Shown: in pieces, positions 37,900 through 49,055 of the stretch | Layout of the letters: the number at the start of each line of letters is the position of its first letter | Position numbering within the stretch: position 1 is the stretch's first letter | Assembly (NCBI RefSeq): GCF_030272615.1 | Contig: NC_081412.1 | Span: 477,997,657 to 478,061,656, forward strand | Reading direction: 5' to 3' | Length of the DNA stretch: 64,000 nucleotides | Source of the DNA: Cryptomeria japonica | Lineage: Eukaryota; Streptophyta; Pinopsida; Cupressales; Cupressaceae | Made by a program: the position numbers and the translations under genes | The notes under the pieces: generated by a model | The model's input: the letters and a program-made list of their open reading frames with translations, nothing else | Told to the model about the DNA's origin: nothing | Database searches by the model: none

Positions 37900-39000
37900 A
37901 TGTTACTTTTACCTTGTAGAATATTAACCTTTAAAATTTCAGTGAATTATAGTGTCATAAATTACATCCCTGTGCAATTTCTTACTCAACTAGGCCCTAT
38001 TTTGGCATGTATGACTTCCTACCTTCGATCTTGTTTATTACAACTTAATTTCATATGTCATTATAACTTCTCCTTCTCATTTTGGACCTTAGGTCCTTAT
38101 TCGAGGCCACATTGGGGAGAGAAGGTCACCTAGGGCTACCTAGTCCCCGATGATTGCCCCCAAATTCAAATCATAGCACACTTGGCTAGGTTTAGTAGAA
38201 ATATTTTCTTGTGTCGGTCTTCTTTGAGTTTTGTACCCTGAAATGCCTAGGAAAGGTATATAAGCAATGTATCCTCCTTATTTCGGGGGAGTGGCAATTA
38301 GGAGAACTCAAGCCCACGTCAATCAACAAGGCTAACAAGAATTCATCATTCTAACATTCAAGGCATTATGCCCTACCATATCCTTCATTATCACAACCTT
38401 CAACAACCTTCATGCAAGCATGACTTTTATGATTTCCTTTTAGGTCTCTTGTGTGGAATCATACTATTGCATTAACATTTGTGATCATCTTTGAAGAAGC
38501 ATTTGCATCATCAACGTAGAAGACACTTCTATTCTCAGATCTAGCCTCTGCTATATATTGGCACACTTTCCTTAAATGTTCAATTCAATTCAATTTCAAG
38601 GTCGATTCCAAAACTGGACTTTGACTTAAGCAAACCCATTCTAGCCAACGTTTTCCTTCTTTTCTATCGTGTAGGAATAGGTGGTGCACCTACGGAAACA
38701 TGTATAGGTTAATCAGGTAGAGATCTACAGTCTACAATCCATCAGAGTAGAAACTGTCAGGAGCGGGCCAAGTACGGCGACCCAGTCTCAGGAGTGGGTC
38801 GATCTGGGCAACCCAATCCTTGCACTTTTTCCTCAAAATTGGAGTGTGGTCTAATTTTGGTTTGATTTGTTGTATTCTCTTCCAGAATCAGGTTCTCAAC
38901 CTATTACAACCCTACACATAAAAAAAGGTCATCTCCTCATACGATCTTGCCTTCTTCTCCCTAATTTGCAATCACTTTCAAGTACCCCTATAAGGGACTA
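37900..39000 (+). repeat. Probable Gypsy LTR or leader with TATA box
   Basis: GGTATATAAGCAATG (TATA at 38257-38264) is followed by C-rich, less AT-rich sequence with GGAGCGGGCC and GGAGTGGGTCGATCTGGG motifs near 38760-38810. It lies downstream of the chromovirus fragment in the same orientation and may be its 3' LTR. Ends were not found. Confidence 0.35.
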
Positions 39001-39870
39001 TTGAATTCACCTTGTGCCTTAAAACATTTTAGGCCAAGTGAATCATTCTCCCTCTCAATTTAATCAAAGCAGAAATAGACCTAAATTTCCTAGTTTGCTA
39101 GTGAACCATTTACATGAATAATTTTGATCGTTTAAAATGGTCCAGTCAAATATCAAATTCTAACTAGCCATGTGAGTTTGAAAAGGTGAGAATACTTAAC
39201 TCCTCAGCCACAACTTACATTGGAGACTTTACTTTCTAAGTGGGAGAAAAAAAAAAAACATAATGATTTAGGAAACCGCTGGCACCTAGGTAGGCAAATA
39301 AAGTGAAGTGTGGTGAACTAACTAAAGAAGTAAAGGTGGATTCAGAGAAGTGAACCAAGAATCTTCGCATGAAGAATAATTGTCTTACCTTACGCTAGAT
39401 TGGAGGAGGAAGTTTACTGTTGAGGACATGTTAATTTTGTTATACAACTTTGGATGTTACAATTGAGAAGGGGAGGCTATGAAGAATTACTTATACAAAT
39501 TTTGATGTTATCTTATTATAATTTTGAATCAAAATATCTGGAAATTCCAATCTTGTCTCTAGCTATAACAGAATGTATACCACTTTCTGGAACATGAAGA
39601 ATAATTTGATTTTCCTCTAAAAGCACAACTTGGGCAAAAGGAAGTGGGAGGTTCTCTACGGCTTGAAGGTTCACCAATCATCATATAAAGAAGCAAAACT
39701 AGGATAATCCAATACCATGGCATGGGTGAGAAGGATTTTGAATCGTGTCAGTTAAAAGATTTGAGGCAAACTTCTTATGCTCGTCGTATTTTTCTTTGAG
39801 TTCAAAAATTTTAAAAATTAGTTAAACACCCATGTCTAGTTGTTAATTTAAAACAACCATTAATTTGAAA
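39001..39870. other. Gene-free stretch
   Basis: I see nothing supportable here beyond ordinary AT-rich sequence. Confidence 0.4.
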
Positions 39871-39879
39871 TGCTAGAGA

Positions 39880-40265
39880 AAATATATATAATCAACACAA
39901 AACACAAATGAAAGAAAATCACACACAACAAGGACACGAGACACGAGAGATTTATAGTGGTTCACCATAAAGGCTGTGTCCAATCTCAAGCAGGGATAAC
40001 TTGTATTAATCAATATCCAATCTACATCATACATGGACTGCACACAACCATTTATAAAATCATATTCAGCTATGAAACGAACAGCTGGGAGAAGATGAAA
40101 GATCATCTAACCATTAGGCTTCACATTCCCAACACTTGTAATCATATTGACTGCACTTTTGTTGTGTCTCTTGTACGACTTATAGAAAGTCTCGAATTTA
40201 TGAACAAATTGCCCTCCCTACAACTTCCATTGCTCCACATTACCAAACTTTTGTGTACATTTTAA
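39880..40265 (-). repeat. Copia-like R/U5 fragment, reversed
   Basis: The minus strand has CTTTATGGTGAACCACTATA followed by TCTCTCGTGTCTCGTGTCC, as in the R/U5 of plant Copia LTRs. The two opposing short frames over it (39873-40106, 39957-40265) are not genes. An 18-bp inverted repeat, ATTCACACAGGTGTGAAT, lies nearby at 40441-40458. Confidence 0.4.
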
Positions 40266-40789
40266 ACCTTTGTGTACGAAAGGTAATATTTGGTTGGACC
40301 ACCATAGAGGATCGTTGGAATTTATTTTTAATAATTTTATGTTGTGTATCAAATAAGGAGAAAGATCCCTTTATCACTGAACTTTGAACCGGCATTATTA
40401 ATGGTTCGTTAGCATACATGATATTTTGATATATTCTATTATTCACACAGGTGTGAATATCTCTTTGATTAATTGGTACAAAGGATCATTGAAATTCGTT
40501 AGCAGAATAGTCACATCTATTGATTTCAGCTTCCCAGACTATCATAATGCGTAGGGAAATCCATACACTACCATTTTCTTTATTTGGAAGTTCTAAAACC
40601 TCAATAAAAATGTTTTATTTTGTGCATTTTATGCATACATTATCTTTTTCAAATCTGTTGAAGGTTTCAAAAATCTTTTCCCTGACAATATTTTCAAAGT
40701 TGTTTTCTAATTCTCCTTAAACATTTTGCAACCATATTTAAACTATATGAATTACTCAAGCTAAATATTAATAAGCTCGGTTTAAGTAC

Positions 40790-41603
40790 TTTACCAACAA
40801 TTATTGATGATGCTTCAAAGATCCAGTTAGCCACTCTTCGCCTTGGAGGCACAACCTTAATTTGGTGGGAGAGCAGAACTCGGGAAGATCTTAGCTAATA
40901 TGGTAAAAAAAATTCTTCTTGGTTTGAGTTTACAGCTACACTTAAGAAACATTTTTATCCATTAGGTCACATGTAAAAAGAATTAATGAATTGGCAATCA
41001 TTAAGGCAAGAGAAATGACAAAGTGTGCAGGAATATACACAGGAGTTTAGGAAAATAGCTTTAATTTTGGGCATTCCTTTATACATGCAAGAAACTTTGT
41101 TAAAGTATATAGGTGGATTACATGATAATTTGAGACATACAATACTTATGTTTAATCCAACTAACCTTGATGAAGTTAGTGTGCAAAATATCCATTTGGA
41201 AATAGTCTCAAGGAATAGACATGACAGTATTTTCATGGAATCTAGTAAACACAAAGGGAACAAGAAAAGGAAGGAGAAAATGCAGCGAACAACTTTCATG
41301 AAGAAAGAGGAGGAGAAGCCTTATTGCTCACACTGCAAAAGGGAAGGGCACGAAGATGCAAAATGTTGGAAATTGCATCCTGGTCAAAAACCCAAGTGGT
41401 TCAAGAATCAAAAAGGTAAGCAAAAGACCACAGCTATCGTGCAAGACCTTAGCTTAGAATCTAGTGATGAATCCAAGATAATAGTTGTGGGTATAAAAGG
41501 TATCATGCATATTGCTCATACTAGTTCCCATACTTCCTCTATAAATTGTAATGAGGCCTCTATTGAAAGTAAAAGGAATGAATTGTTTGACATAAGGGCT
41601 TAA
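40790..41603 (+). pseudogene. Ty3/Gypsy gag
   Basis: The capsid domain begins with ASKIQLATLRLGGTTLIWWE (about 40815-40875), followed by a stop and a frameshift before the open frame 41025-41603. That frame continues the capsid (VQEYTQEFRKIALILGI near 41020) and ends in a CCHC zinc knuckle, CSHCKREGHEDAKC (C-x2-C-x4-H-x4-C, about 41329-41370). Gag would form the particle and the knuckle binds RNA. The upstream break makes this copy non-functional. Confidence 0.85.
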
Positions 41604-41913
41604 AATTGATACACTCATAGATAGTGGATCACAAGTGAACTTAATATATGAACAAGTTGTTAAGAAATTGGGATTAAAAATAACACCTCATCCTAAACCA
41701 TATCCATTGGGTTGGGTGCATGATAATGCTTGGTTACATGTATCAAGACAATGTAAACTCCAATTTGCAATCACATCCAAGTTTGTAGATGAGGTAGAGT
41801 TAGATGTAATTCTGCTTGACATTTCTAGGATGGTTCTAGGTAGTCCTTATTTGTATGACAGAAAGGCCATTTTCTATAGGGAACATAACAGTTATCATTT
41901 GTTTAAATATTGA
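41604..41913 (+). pseudogene. Ty3/Gypsy aspartic protease
   Basis: In the +1 frame relative to gag the sequence reads TLIDSGSQVNLI (active-site DSG at about 41619-41627), then VILLDI and VLGSPYL, the flap-to-C-terminal motifs of retroviral-type pepsins. The frame stops at 41911-41913. The frame change between gag and protease happens around 41595-41610 and may be a mutation or an original frameshift site. Confidence 0.75.
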
Positions 41914-42400
41914 ATTCATTGTGAAATCTCATCGCATGAAGAATGATAGATCTGTTGTAAACATAGCGCATTTGATTGTGAATACAAGCATTACATTAAC
42001 CCTTATGTATGTAACGGCTAGTGATACTAAGCATGAAGATGAAATAATCTCTGATCATGATAAGGTGTCACAGAAAACATATCATGAGGATCAGTTGCAA
42101 GCACATTTAAGCCTTCAGCCGAAGGTGGTAAAAGAGGGTTTGAATTATTCATTTTATAATGATGTTCCTGTTCAGGAGATCCAGCACGTTGATACTTTTT
42201 CTTTGGCATCATTTTATTTAGTATTGTTGTTTTCTATTCTCTTAGTTAGTTCTATATGGATGGTGGATACAACAATGAATAGTGATGAGTATACAATTGA
42301 TTTTATCAGCAAAACTATCTCATTTTTCATCTTGTTTGTGATGGGTCAGATGTTCAGAATTCCAGTAGGGTGGACAAATGATACTGGGCAAGTTAGCTAA
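41855..42400 (+). pseudogene. Post-protease frame with one predicted membrane helix
   Basis: After another frame change the sequence resumes the protease-RT linker (IEFIVKSHRMKN near 41910-41950) and stays open for about 150 more codons. Instead of RT it contains an acidic segment and one strongly hydrophobic span, SLASFYLVLLFSILLVSSIW (about 42202-42260), with a second weaker one (ISFFILFVMG). No RT or integrase motif occurs before the LTR signals 290 bp later. Either the RT-integrase part was deleted or this is a non-autonomous gag-protease family. Confidence 0.5.
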
Positions 42401-42555
42401 CAACACCCTCACTCAAATTCTATGTAAAAAATAGACCTTTTGGTGGTCCAAAAGCTTCTCATTTGGGAGGAATGATCTGGGAGGATCCAAAAAAATGTGG
42501 CACCACTCAGCTCTCCTTTCATTTCATGGCATGTTCATTCAAAAAATTGGTTTGA

Positions 42556-42613
42556 GTATTCGAACCCCCAACCAATGTCATCCTATTCTCATGCGCTAAC
42601 ACCAGGTTAAGCA
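42556..42613 (-). mobile_element. tRNA-like SINE head (polymerase III A and B boxes)
   Basis: On the minus strand an A-box-like TGCTTAACCTGG (42613-42602) and a B box GGTTCGAATAC (42566-42556) flank a tRNA-like middle with TTAGCGCATGAG. The B box matches the GGTTCGANNCC consensus well. The body probably extends left towards 42430. No cloverleaf acceptor stem or target duplication could be confirmed, so it is not called a tRNA gene. Confidence 0.5.
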
Positions 42614-42676
42614 CTTTTATCAGGATCATTGTGAGGCGCCCATATTTTGTGGAGTACAAACAGTGACAAATCCGAT

Positions 42677-43430
42677 AAAAAGGGGATCGGGTGGTTTACC
42701 TCCCATTTCCATCAAACACTCCCAACCAATGTACCAGCCGAGATTTTCAAAATAGAAATGGGACCGTTAATAGTTTCTCATATAAGCAATGTTGGGCCGT
42801 GAAAGAAGGGCTCATGTTTAGCTCGAGCCCCCCACTATTAATACCTTTATTTAAACTTTCTATTAAGGTCGGTTTTGTAAAAGATAATTTAGGGGGCTAG
42901 AAATAAGGGGAGCCCATTGTAATTTGAATAATCCTGATTATTAAAATTTGAAAGGCTCCATTTAGTTGATATGGGAAATTTTATTGTTAACCCCATTATA
43001 GAAAATGTAATTGTATAAAAAGGGGGAGTTTTTGGCTTGTAAAGGCAAGCAATTTCACTTGGGAAGAAATAGAATTCTCTAGAGTTGGAGAATAGGAATC
43101 TTGAAGTGTTTTTTTGTAAGCACAAAGACATTGTCAAATTGTAATACTCTTCAGTGTAATTGCCAGGTTAAGAGGCAATTGAAGCCTAGCCCGTGAAGGA
43201 GAGTATGCGAGTGTCTTTAAGTGCAAGTGAAGACTGTGAGAGATGTTGTAATGCGATTAAAAAGCTTGGATGGTGTAATATGGTGATTAATGCTTGACTT
43301 CATCAATAAAGGGGTCCTACATTGAGAAGCGGACCCAGAGATGTAGCTCATGTTGAGCGAACTCCATTATCAAGCTCATGATCTCTGTTTTGTCTTCTAA
43401 TTCTCTTTTATTAGTTTCATTTTTAATTTC
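42677..43430 (+). repeat. LTR of the gag-protease element
   Basis: A purine-rich tract (42677-42691, AAAAAGGGGATCGGG) is followed by TGGTTTACC at 42692, taken as the LTR start. TATAAAAAGG at 43014-43023 and AATAAA at 43305-43310 give a promoter and poly(A) signal at suitable spacing for U3-R-U5. The 3' end, about 43430, is a guess. Confidence 0.55.
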
Positions 43431-46400
43431 TTCTTTAAGTTATTGATTAACATTATTAAGATGTGCAAAGGATTAAGTTGACTCAATTATGTATTTCAAC
43501 GATTAAAAGACAGAGACGCAATTCTATTTGCGATCAGGATAAAATCTGTAATTTGAAATAGGTGTAAATTTAATTTGTAAGCCTTAATTTCATATCAATT
43601 GTATATCCTTACATTTCCACTTGAAAATTACCATAAGTTTTTCCTGTGCATTTCAAGTCACTTGATTGTTAATTCCTAAAGCATTTTTCTCGGATTAGAT
43701 CCTTGTTGCTCCTCGTTGAAAGACTTTGTAATTTTCGTCAATGTTGTTCATAAGAATGGATATCATTTTATTCTCTATTTGGGGATTTTCCTTAACCATT
43801 AATTTTGTTGCAATATTTATTTACATGCCAGTTTATATTTACATTTTTACTAAAAAAGTAGTTGAGCAAAATCTGTGTTCTATTATATTTAATAAACACA
43901 TGGGTTGATTACTTATTCGTGCAAATTTCTCCTCTTGTTTCCTCTACTTAGCAAAACATGGACCGTAAATAAAAAATTTAAAAAAATAAACAAACAAAAC
44001 ATAACCTTATATTATGATTAGGAAAATGGTATAATTGATTCAGAAGTAAATTAATTAAGAGGTAGTTATACAATCCTTTAGATGTTAGAATAAGGAATCA
44101 AATTATTCTCTTTTAATAGGAAAATGTAGAATTAAATTACTGGGTTAAGAGTAATTGTTAGTAAACTTTTAGATTGGTCTTTATGTTTGGATTTTGAGAA
44201 GAAAATGAAAGAAAAGAATTTTATTTTTCTTAATGAATGATCTTGAAAGGAAAGGAAATTTCTTGGGTTTAATTGTTTAGGAATTGTAAGAAAAAGATGT
44301 GAAATTTGAGTAGATTAAATCTTATGGAAAATATGTTTAAGTAATTGCATCATCTTGAAAAGTTAAAGTGACAACTAATATATTAGTGAGGGAAGGTCAT
44401 TTGAGTTATTTAATTGTATAGAACTAGTGTACATAAGAAATGCTTAGTTTGATCTTACAAAAGATTTCTTATGAATGTTAGTCTCAATTTACTTTTGACT
44501 AAGTAGTATATGTGAATGAAATTGAATCATATATTTCAATGAGGTTATGTTTTATAACCAAGGTTATGAGAATTTTAGTGAAGTTGTTTTCATTTCTTTA
44601 TCTATTGAGAAGGGTAGACAAGTAGAGTTAAGAGGATTTCATTTTATTTTTTATTTTTATATGGACAACTGTAGAATATGGGGAAACAGGGAAGAGCATG
44701 AATCTTGAAACCTGATTTACTTGCTGGTAGTCAACATAAAACCTTGGCCAAAGTGTTTCTTAGTTACTCCCTGCCATATCATGAAAATTAGGATTGCATG
44801 GTCTATGTGATATGTTAGATATTTTCATGTTTCACTAGGATTACATCTCGCCTCCATGTTCCAGTCTGTTAGGATCCTTGTGCAAGGGTCAGGAGTTCTT
44901 TGTAATCTAAGAGAACTTGGGAGACAATTGCTTCATGGTTGGGTGGAAAATACCCCTAGACCACATTTTTATCTCATAGGAGTAGGATGGAGAGGAGTCC
45001 ACAACAACTAGAGACAAATTTTATAATATCTTTATATTTATCTTTTATGTATTTTGACCTTATGATCAATTTGCATTTGATATAATATCGACCTAGTGGT
45101 CACTTTGTATGTGTGGCTATAAGGTCTCACATTTGAATTATATCTTGAGTAGAGAGAAAATTGTAATTTAAGCTCTGATGTATTTTACTTTGGAATTATT
45201 CAATTTTATAAATTATGAGGAATTTTTGAATTTTGTTAATTATGAAAAATTGAGTCTTTACAACCAATGGGAAATTTGGGAGATTGGAATTATCCTTTAA
45301 ACAACTATTATTTTATTATAATTCAAAAAGTGAATAATAAGTGGGTTTTATATTGTGAAATGAAAGTGGGTTTTATTTGGTAATTTCTTGCTCCAAAATC
45401 CTCCTACATTGAGATTTTGATTTGTTGATTGGGGAGGATATAGAAGGAAATTTTTTGTGTGTAGGATATTATTGGAATTATTTTTAGGGATTTATCTTAC
45501 TACTCAAAGGATTCCTTCTCTCTTTTGGTGTGTGCAAAATGAATTGATTTTGAATATTTGGCGCAATTTTGAGGTAGGAGCTTGATTTCTCCATTCATTT
45601 CCATTGTTATAGGTTGTAAATAGTTGCACTGGTTTTATAATATGACTTAGAATAGTTCTTTAGTTGTGCTGGTAAACAGATTTTTTATTGCAACCATTTC
45701 TCCAAAACTAACCCTGTTTGCCCAAAGAATGGTGACAACCATTCCAATAGTTGGAGAGAATGATTTGAAATTGGAATCTTCCTCTACATTTGAGAGGAAC
45801 AACTTCCTCATATGATGGGGGGTTTTGGGTATTTTTCTGTACTTTTAACTTGAGAGTACAAAAATGAGATCTAAATGTAAAACTAAAAGAGAATAGAGAG
45901 CATAAACCCTATTAACATACATACAAATACCAAATAGGACTTCATGACTTGTAATGATTACAAAGGGGTTTAAATCACCAAATATGTTTAAACATGCAAT
46001 GATAATGAATGAAGGATATGAATCTCAACATACCAAGAGATAGGCTACTTCAACACATTCAAATTAAGATACCAAAACTTGTTTGTGTTTCATTTCATGA
46101 ATTGTCTAAATTACCAAAGGTTCGCATAGATAAAAAAAATGGATTACCAATTGGATATATGAGAAATCAATAATAATAACAAATGAACACATCTAGCACA
46201 CTCAAACCAAAATGCATTCTTCATTATCTCCTTGAAATGTTACAATTTCAAAAATTCTTTTGTACATAGTGTAAAGCCAAAAGTTATCAAAAGAAGATCT
46301 CTAAATATTTCTCTAGAGTTTATCCTCTGCAAAGTCCCCTTTTTATAATGCAAAAGCCTTGTATTTATAGGCTCTCTTTGATAACTAACTTGTATTACTT

Positions 46401-48178
46401 CTAGTATGAGTATTTACTTCTAGTATCTACCTTTATGGGAACAAGTTAGGATCTACCTAACTTTTACATAAATCAAGTCCAAATTCTAACCTTAGTTACA
46501 ATGGGTGATAGAAGTCATTTTTTCAAAGATGGCTAGAAACCTATGATTTTTAAGTTTTAAGTTTCCTTGACTGTTCGAACTTCAAGTCTATCAATCAACA
46601 ACTTTGAGCAACTAGTGTGATTCCATATAGATTTAATTTATCCAAAATAGGGTTTTCATCTATATATAAGTTGATAAGGCATGCTAGAGCCAAACTCGTC
46701 ATTAGTCTATAATTTTCACCACCTGCCACAAATCGTGTGCATTTGGGTATTAAAGTTATCAATATGAGACCAATCTCGTTAGAAAATGTCCCTACAAAGT
46801 ATTTGTGATGATTGAATCACCAATATACATATATCTATTGAATTGAGATTCCTATGCATTAAGAGTTCCCTCTATCTCAATTTTAAATTGAAAGATATTC
46901 AAATCAAAACAATATTTCTTCAATGAATAAACATAAATATTTATGATTGACATTGCATGACATCTTACACTCAATCCCATTGATTTATCCACTTTCTCTA
47001 AACTTTATATTCTTGAATATCCTTTTCAATGTAATTCCTTATAATATCAAAGAATATATTTTTATGTCCATGATGTGAGGGTTTTCATATTTTGTAAAAA
47101 TCTAATAGTAGCTCATTGATCATGATGGCATCAAACATTTTGACATCTCATTATAAATGTCTTGGTTTGAATCAAGATACAATAATCTCAACCTTCAAAG
47201 ATTGGGTTTTCACTGGATTTTTATACTTTGAAATCAAAGGTCAACCTCTAGATATATTCATGAGTCATTTGTTGACCAACATATATTCCCTTAACATCAA
47301 TATTTGATGATATTGTAAAAGAAAAATCCAAATCCAAAGTGTCCCTAGGTTAGACGTCCTTGAAGACACAAATTTAAACAACAACTATCACTATCGTAGA
47401 ATGAAATACAAATAAGACCTTGAAAATTTTCGCAAGTTTTGATCATCTTAAATACCAACTATGTATAACCTTCCATAATGAGCATAATTTAACATAAGAT
47501 CATCTCTCTTGACATGAACATAAAGTGGCTCCTTTTGGTCTTGGGATGAAATCTTGAAAGAATGTAATCCATTGACTACATTGAACAATTAAAACATCCA
47601 CTATGAATATTATATTTTTCTCCTTAAGCTTTTTCAATAGCACCATTTATAGCCAAATAACCAAATTGGAAACTTCGTAGAGGATTTAGACATATGATTA
47701 TACTATAATTCCGTGTAGATAATTACTCTAGAAAACTCTAACAATTGTTCCACTGGCTGTTTTTAACAAACCAAATGCAATTCATAACTTTCACAATATT
47801 GGTAGATAACTGATTTTCCTTCTCTTTCATGTCAATAGGTAGATGTCTTGACTCTGGAAATACCCTACAACATTCATTTGTGAGGTAAAATTCTCTAACT
47901 CTGTGCAAATTCCATGTGTTTGCAGATGTGGTTTGTTTCCTCCCCAATAAGAATGTATGATCTATGGCTTTCAATCGAGCCATATTTAGTATTTTTTTTT
48001 AATTCTTCTACCTTTCATCAATCTCCTTTGCATCAGAACCTCATCATGCCTCCTCACTTATGCTCTACTAATGTTCATATATGAGATGCGTCCACCAATG
48101 ATATAACCAACGCAAGTCTAAAAGACATCTTAATAATAAGGTTTAGAGTATCCAAGATATTTATTACATGCATGATGG
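43431..48178. other. Gene-free AT-rich stretch
   Basis: No domain was recognised in either strand. A TATA-like CTATAAATACAAGG on the minus strand at 46357-46370 could belong to an old reversed LTR, but no ends are seen. Short frames at 47116-47307 and 47738-47983 have no recognisable features. Confidence 0.4.
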
Positions 48179-48715
48179 TCATTGCATTTGCTTGAAAGTT
48201 TCCCAAGCGTTTTCAACAAATTCATTTTCTGCAAATCTTGCAACCATTGCAATCAATGAGATGAAATCTCTTTGAGGCATTCAATAGAACAGTTCACATA
48301 CCTTCTTTTGCACTTCCCATCTTGCATACATTTCCACGACGACATTTGCAATTACAACATAAAGAAAAGTTTATGTGTTCTTCGTGTTTTGATGGGCATT
48401 CATTACCTATCCCAAGGCCCACATTGCGTAGCAGGGAGGATTGCGAGAAAGCTTGGGGATCAGTTTTACACCTTCCTAATAGGTTTACTTGAAACCTCCC
48501 AAAGCTAATTCAACAAATCTATTTTGTACATTTCCTGCAGCTGTGGTATTCTGTCAAACAACAAATGTGTTTTGTCTGCCTTTCTGTATTATCCATGCAA
48601 GTCGCGTAAGGAGAAGCACTAATTCCTGAAAGTTTCTAAAACCTTTTTAACAAATCTATTTTGTGTAGGTCCCTGCGACCATTGCATTCCATGAGGTGAC
48701 ATATGTGATATGGTT
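48179..48715 (-). pseudogene. PPR gene remnant (at least three decayed motifs)
   Basis: Reading leftwards on the minus strand: VTSWNAMVAG near 48706-48677, then a stop and relics of a motif; LFDRIP near 48569-48552; then MPQRDFISLIAMVARFAENE continuing to ENAWETFKQMQ at 48280-48179. These match the plant PLS-class pentatricopeptide pattern (FDxMPxRDVxSWNAMIAGxxxNGxxxxALxxFxxM). PPR proteins bind organelle RNA. Stops and missing spacers show this is a dead fragment. No flanking LTR or poly(A) marks how it arrived. Confidence 0.7.
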
Positions 48716-48899
48716 AGTTACTATGGTGGTGATGATAAGTACCCTTCCATTTAGTTTTCAGCGTCTTTGAACGCCTATGGAACTTAGCAAAATGGTTGAT
48801 CAACCTTACATTGCCGAAAGCTTCCATCTTTTGGATGCACGCATGCCATGGTGAAGAAATGGTAGTTTTAAATAATTATTACGTCGTTTTGATTATAAC

Positions 48900-49055
48900 A
48901 TTTTTTTAATGGAAGTTTGTTCATAAATTTGTTTCAATGTGATTATTGACATTTTACGATGCTTATCTATCATTCAATTTTTTTTAATGGAAGTTTGTTC
49001 ATAAATTTGTTTCAATGTGATTATTGACATTTTACGATGCTTATCTATCATTCAA
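48900..49055. repeat. Near-perfect tandem duplication, 78-bp unit
   Basis: Copies at 48900-48977 and 48978-49055 are identical apart from a one-base difference in the T-run, so the duplication is recent compared with most repeats here. Confidence 0.95.

Noticed and set aside
42556-42613. Functional tRNA gene on the minus strand
   Set aside because: A and B boxes are present but no acceptor stem or complete cloverleaf can be drawn, so SINE-like is the better call.
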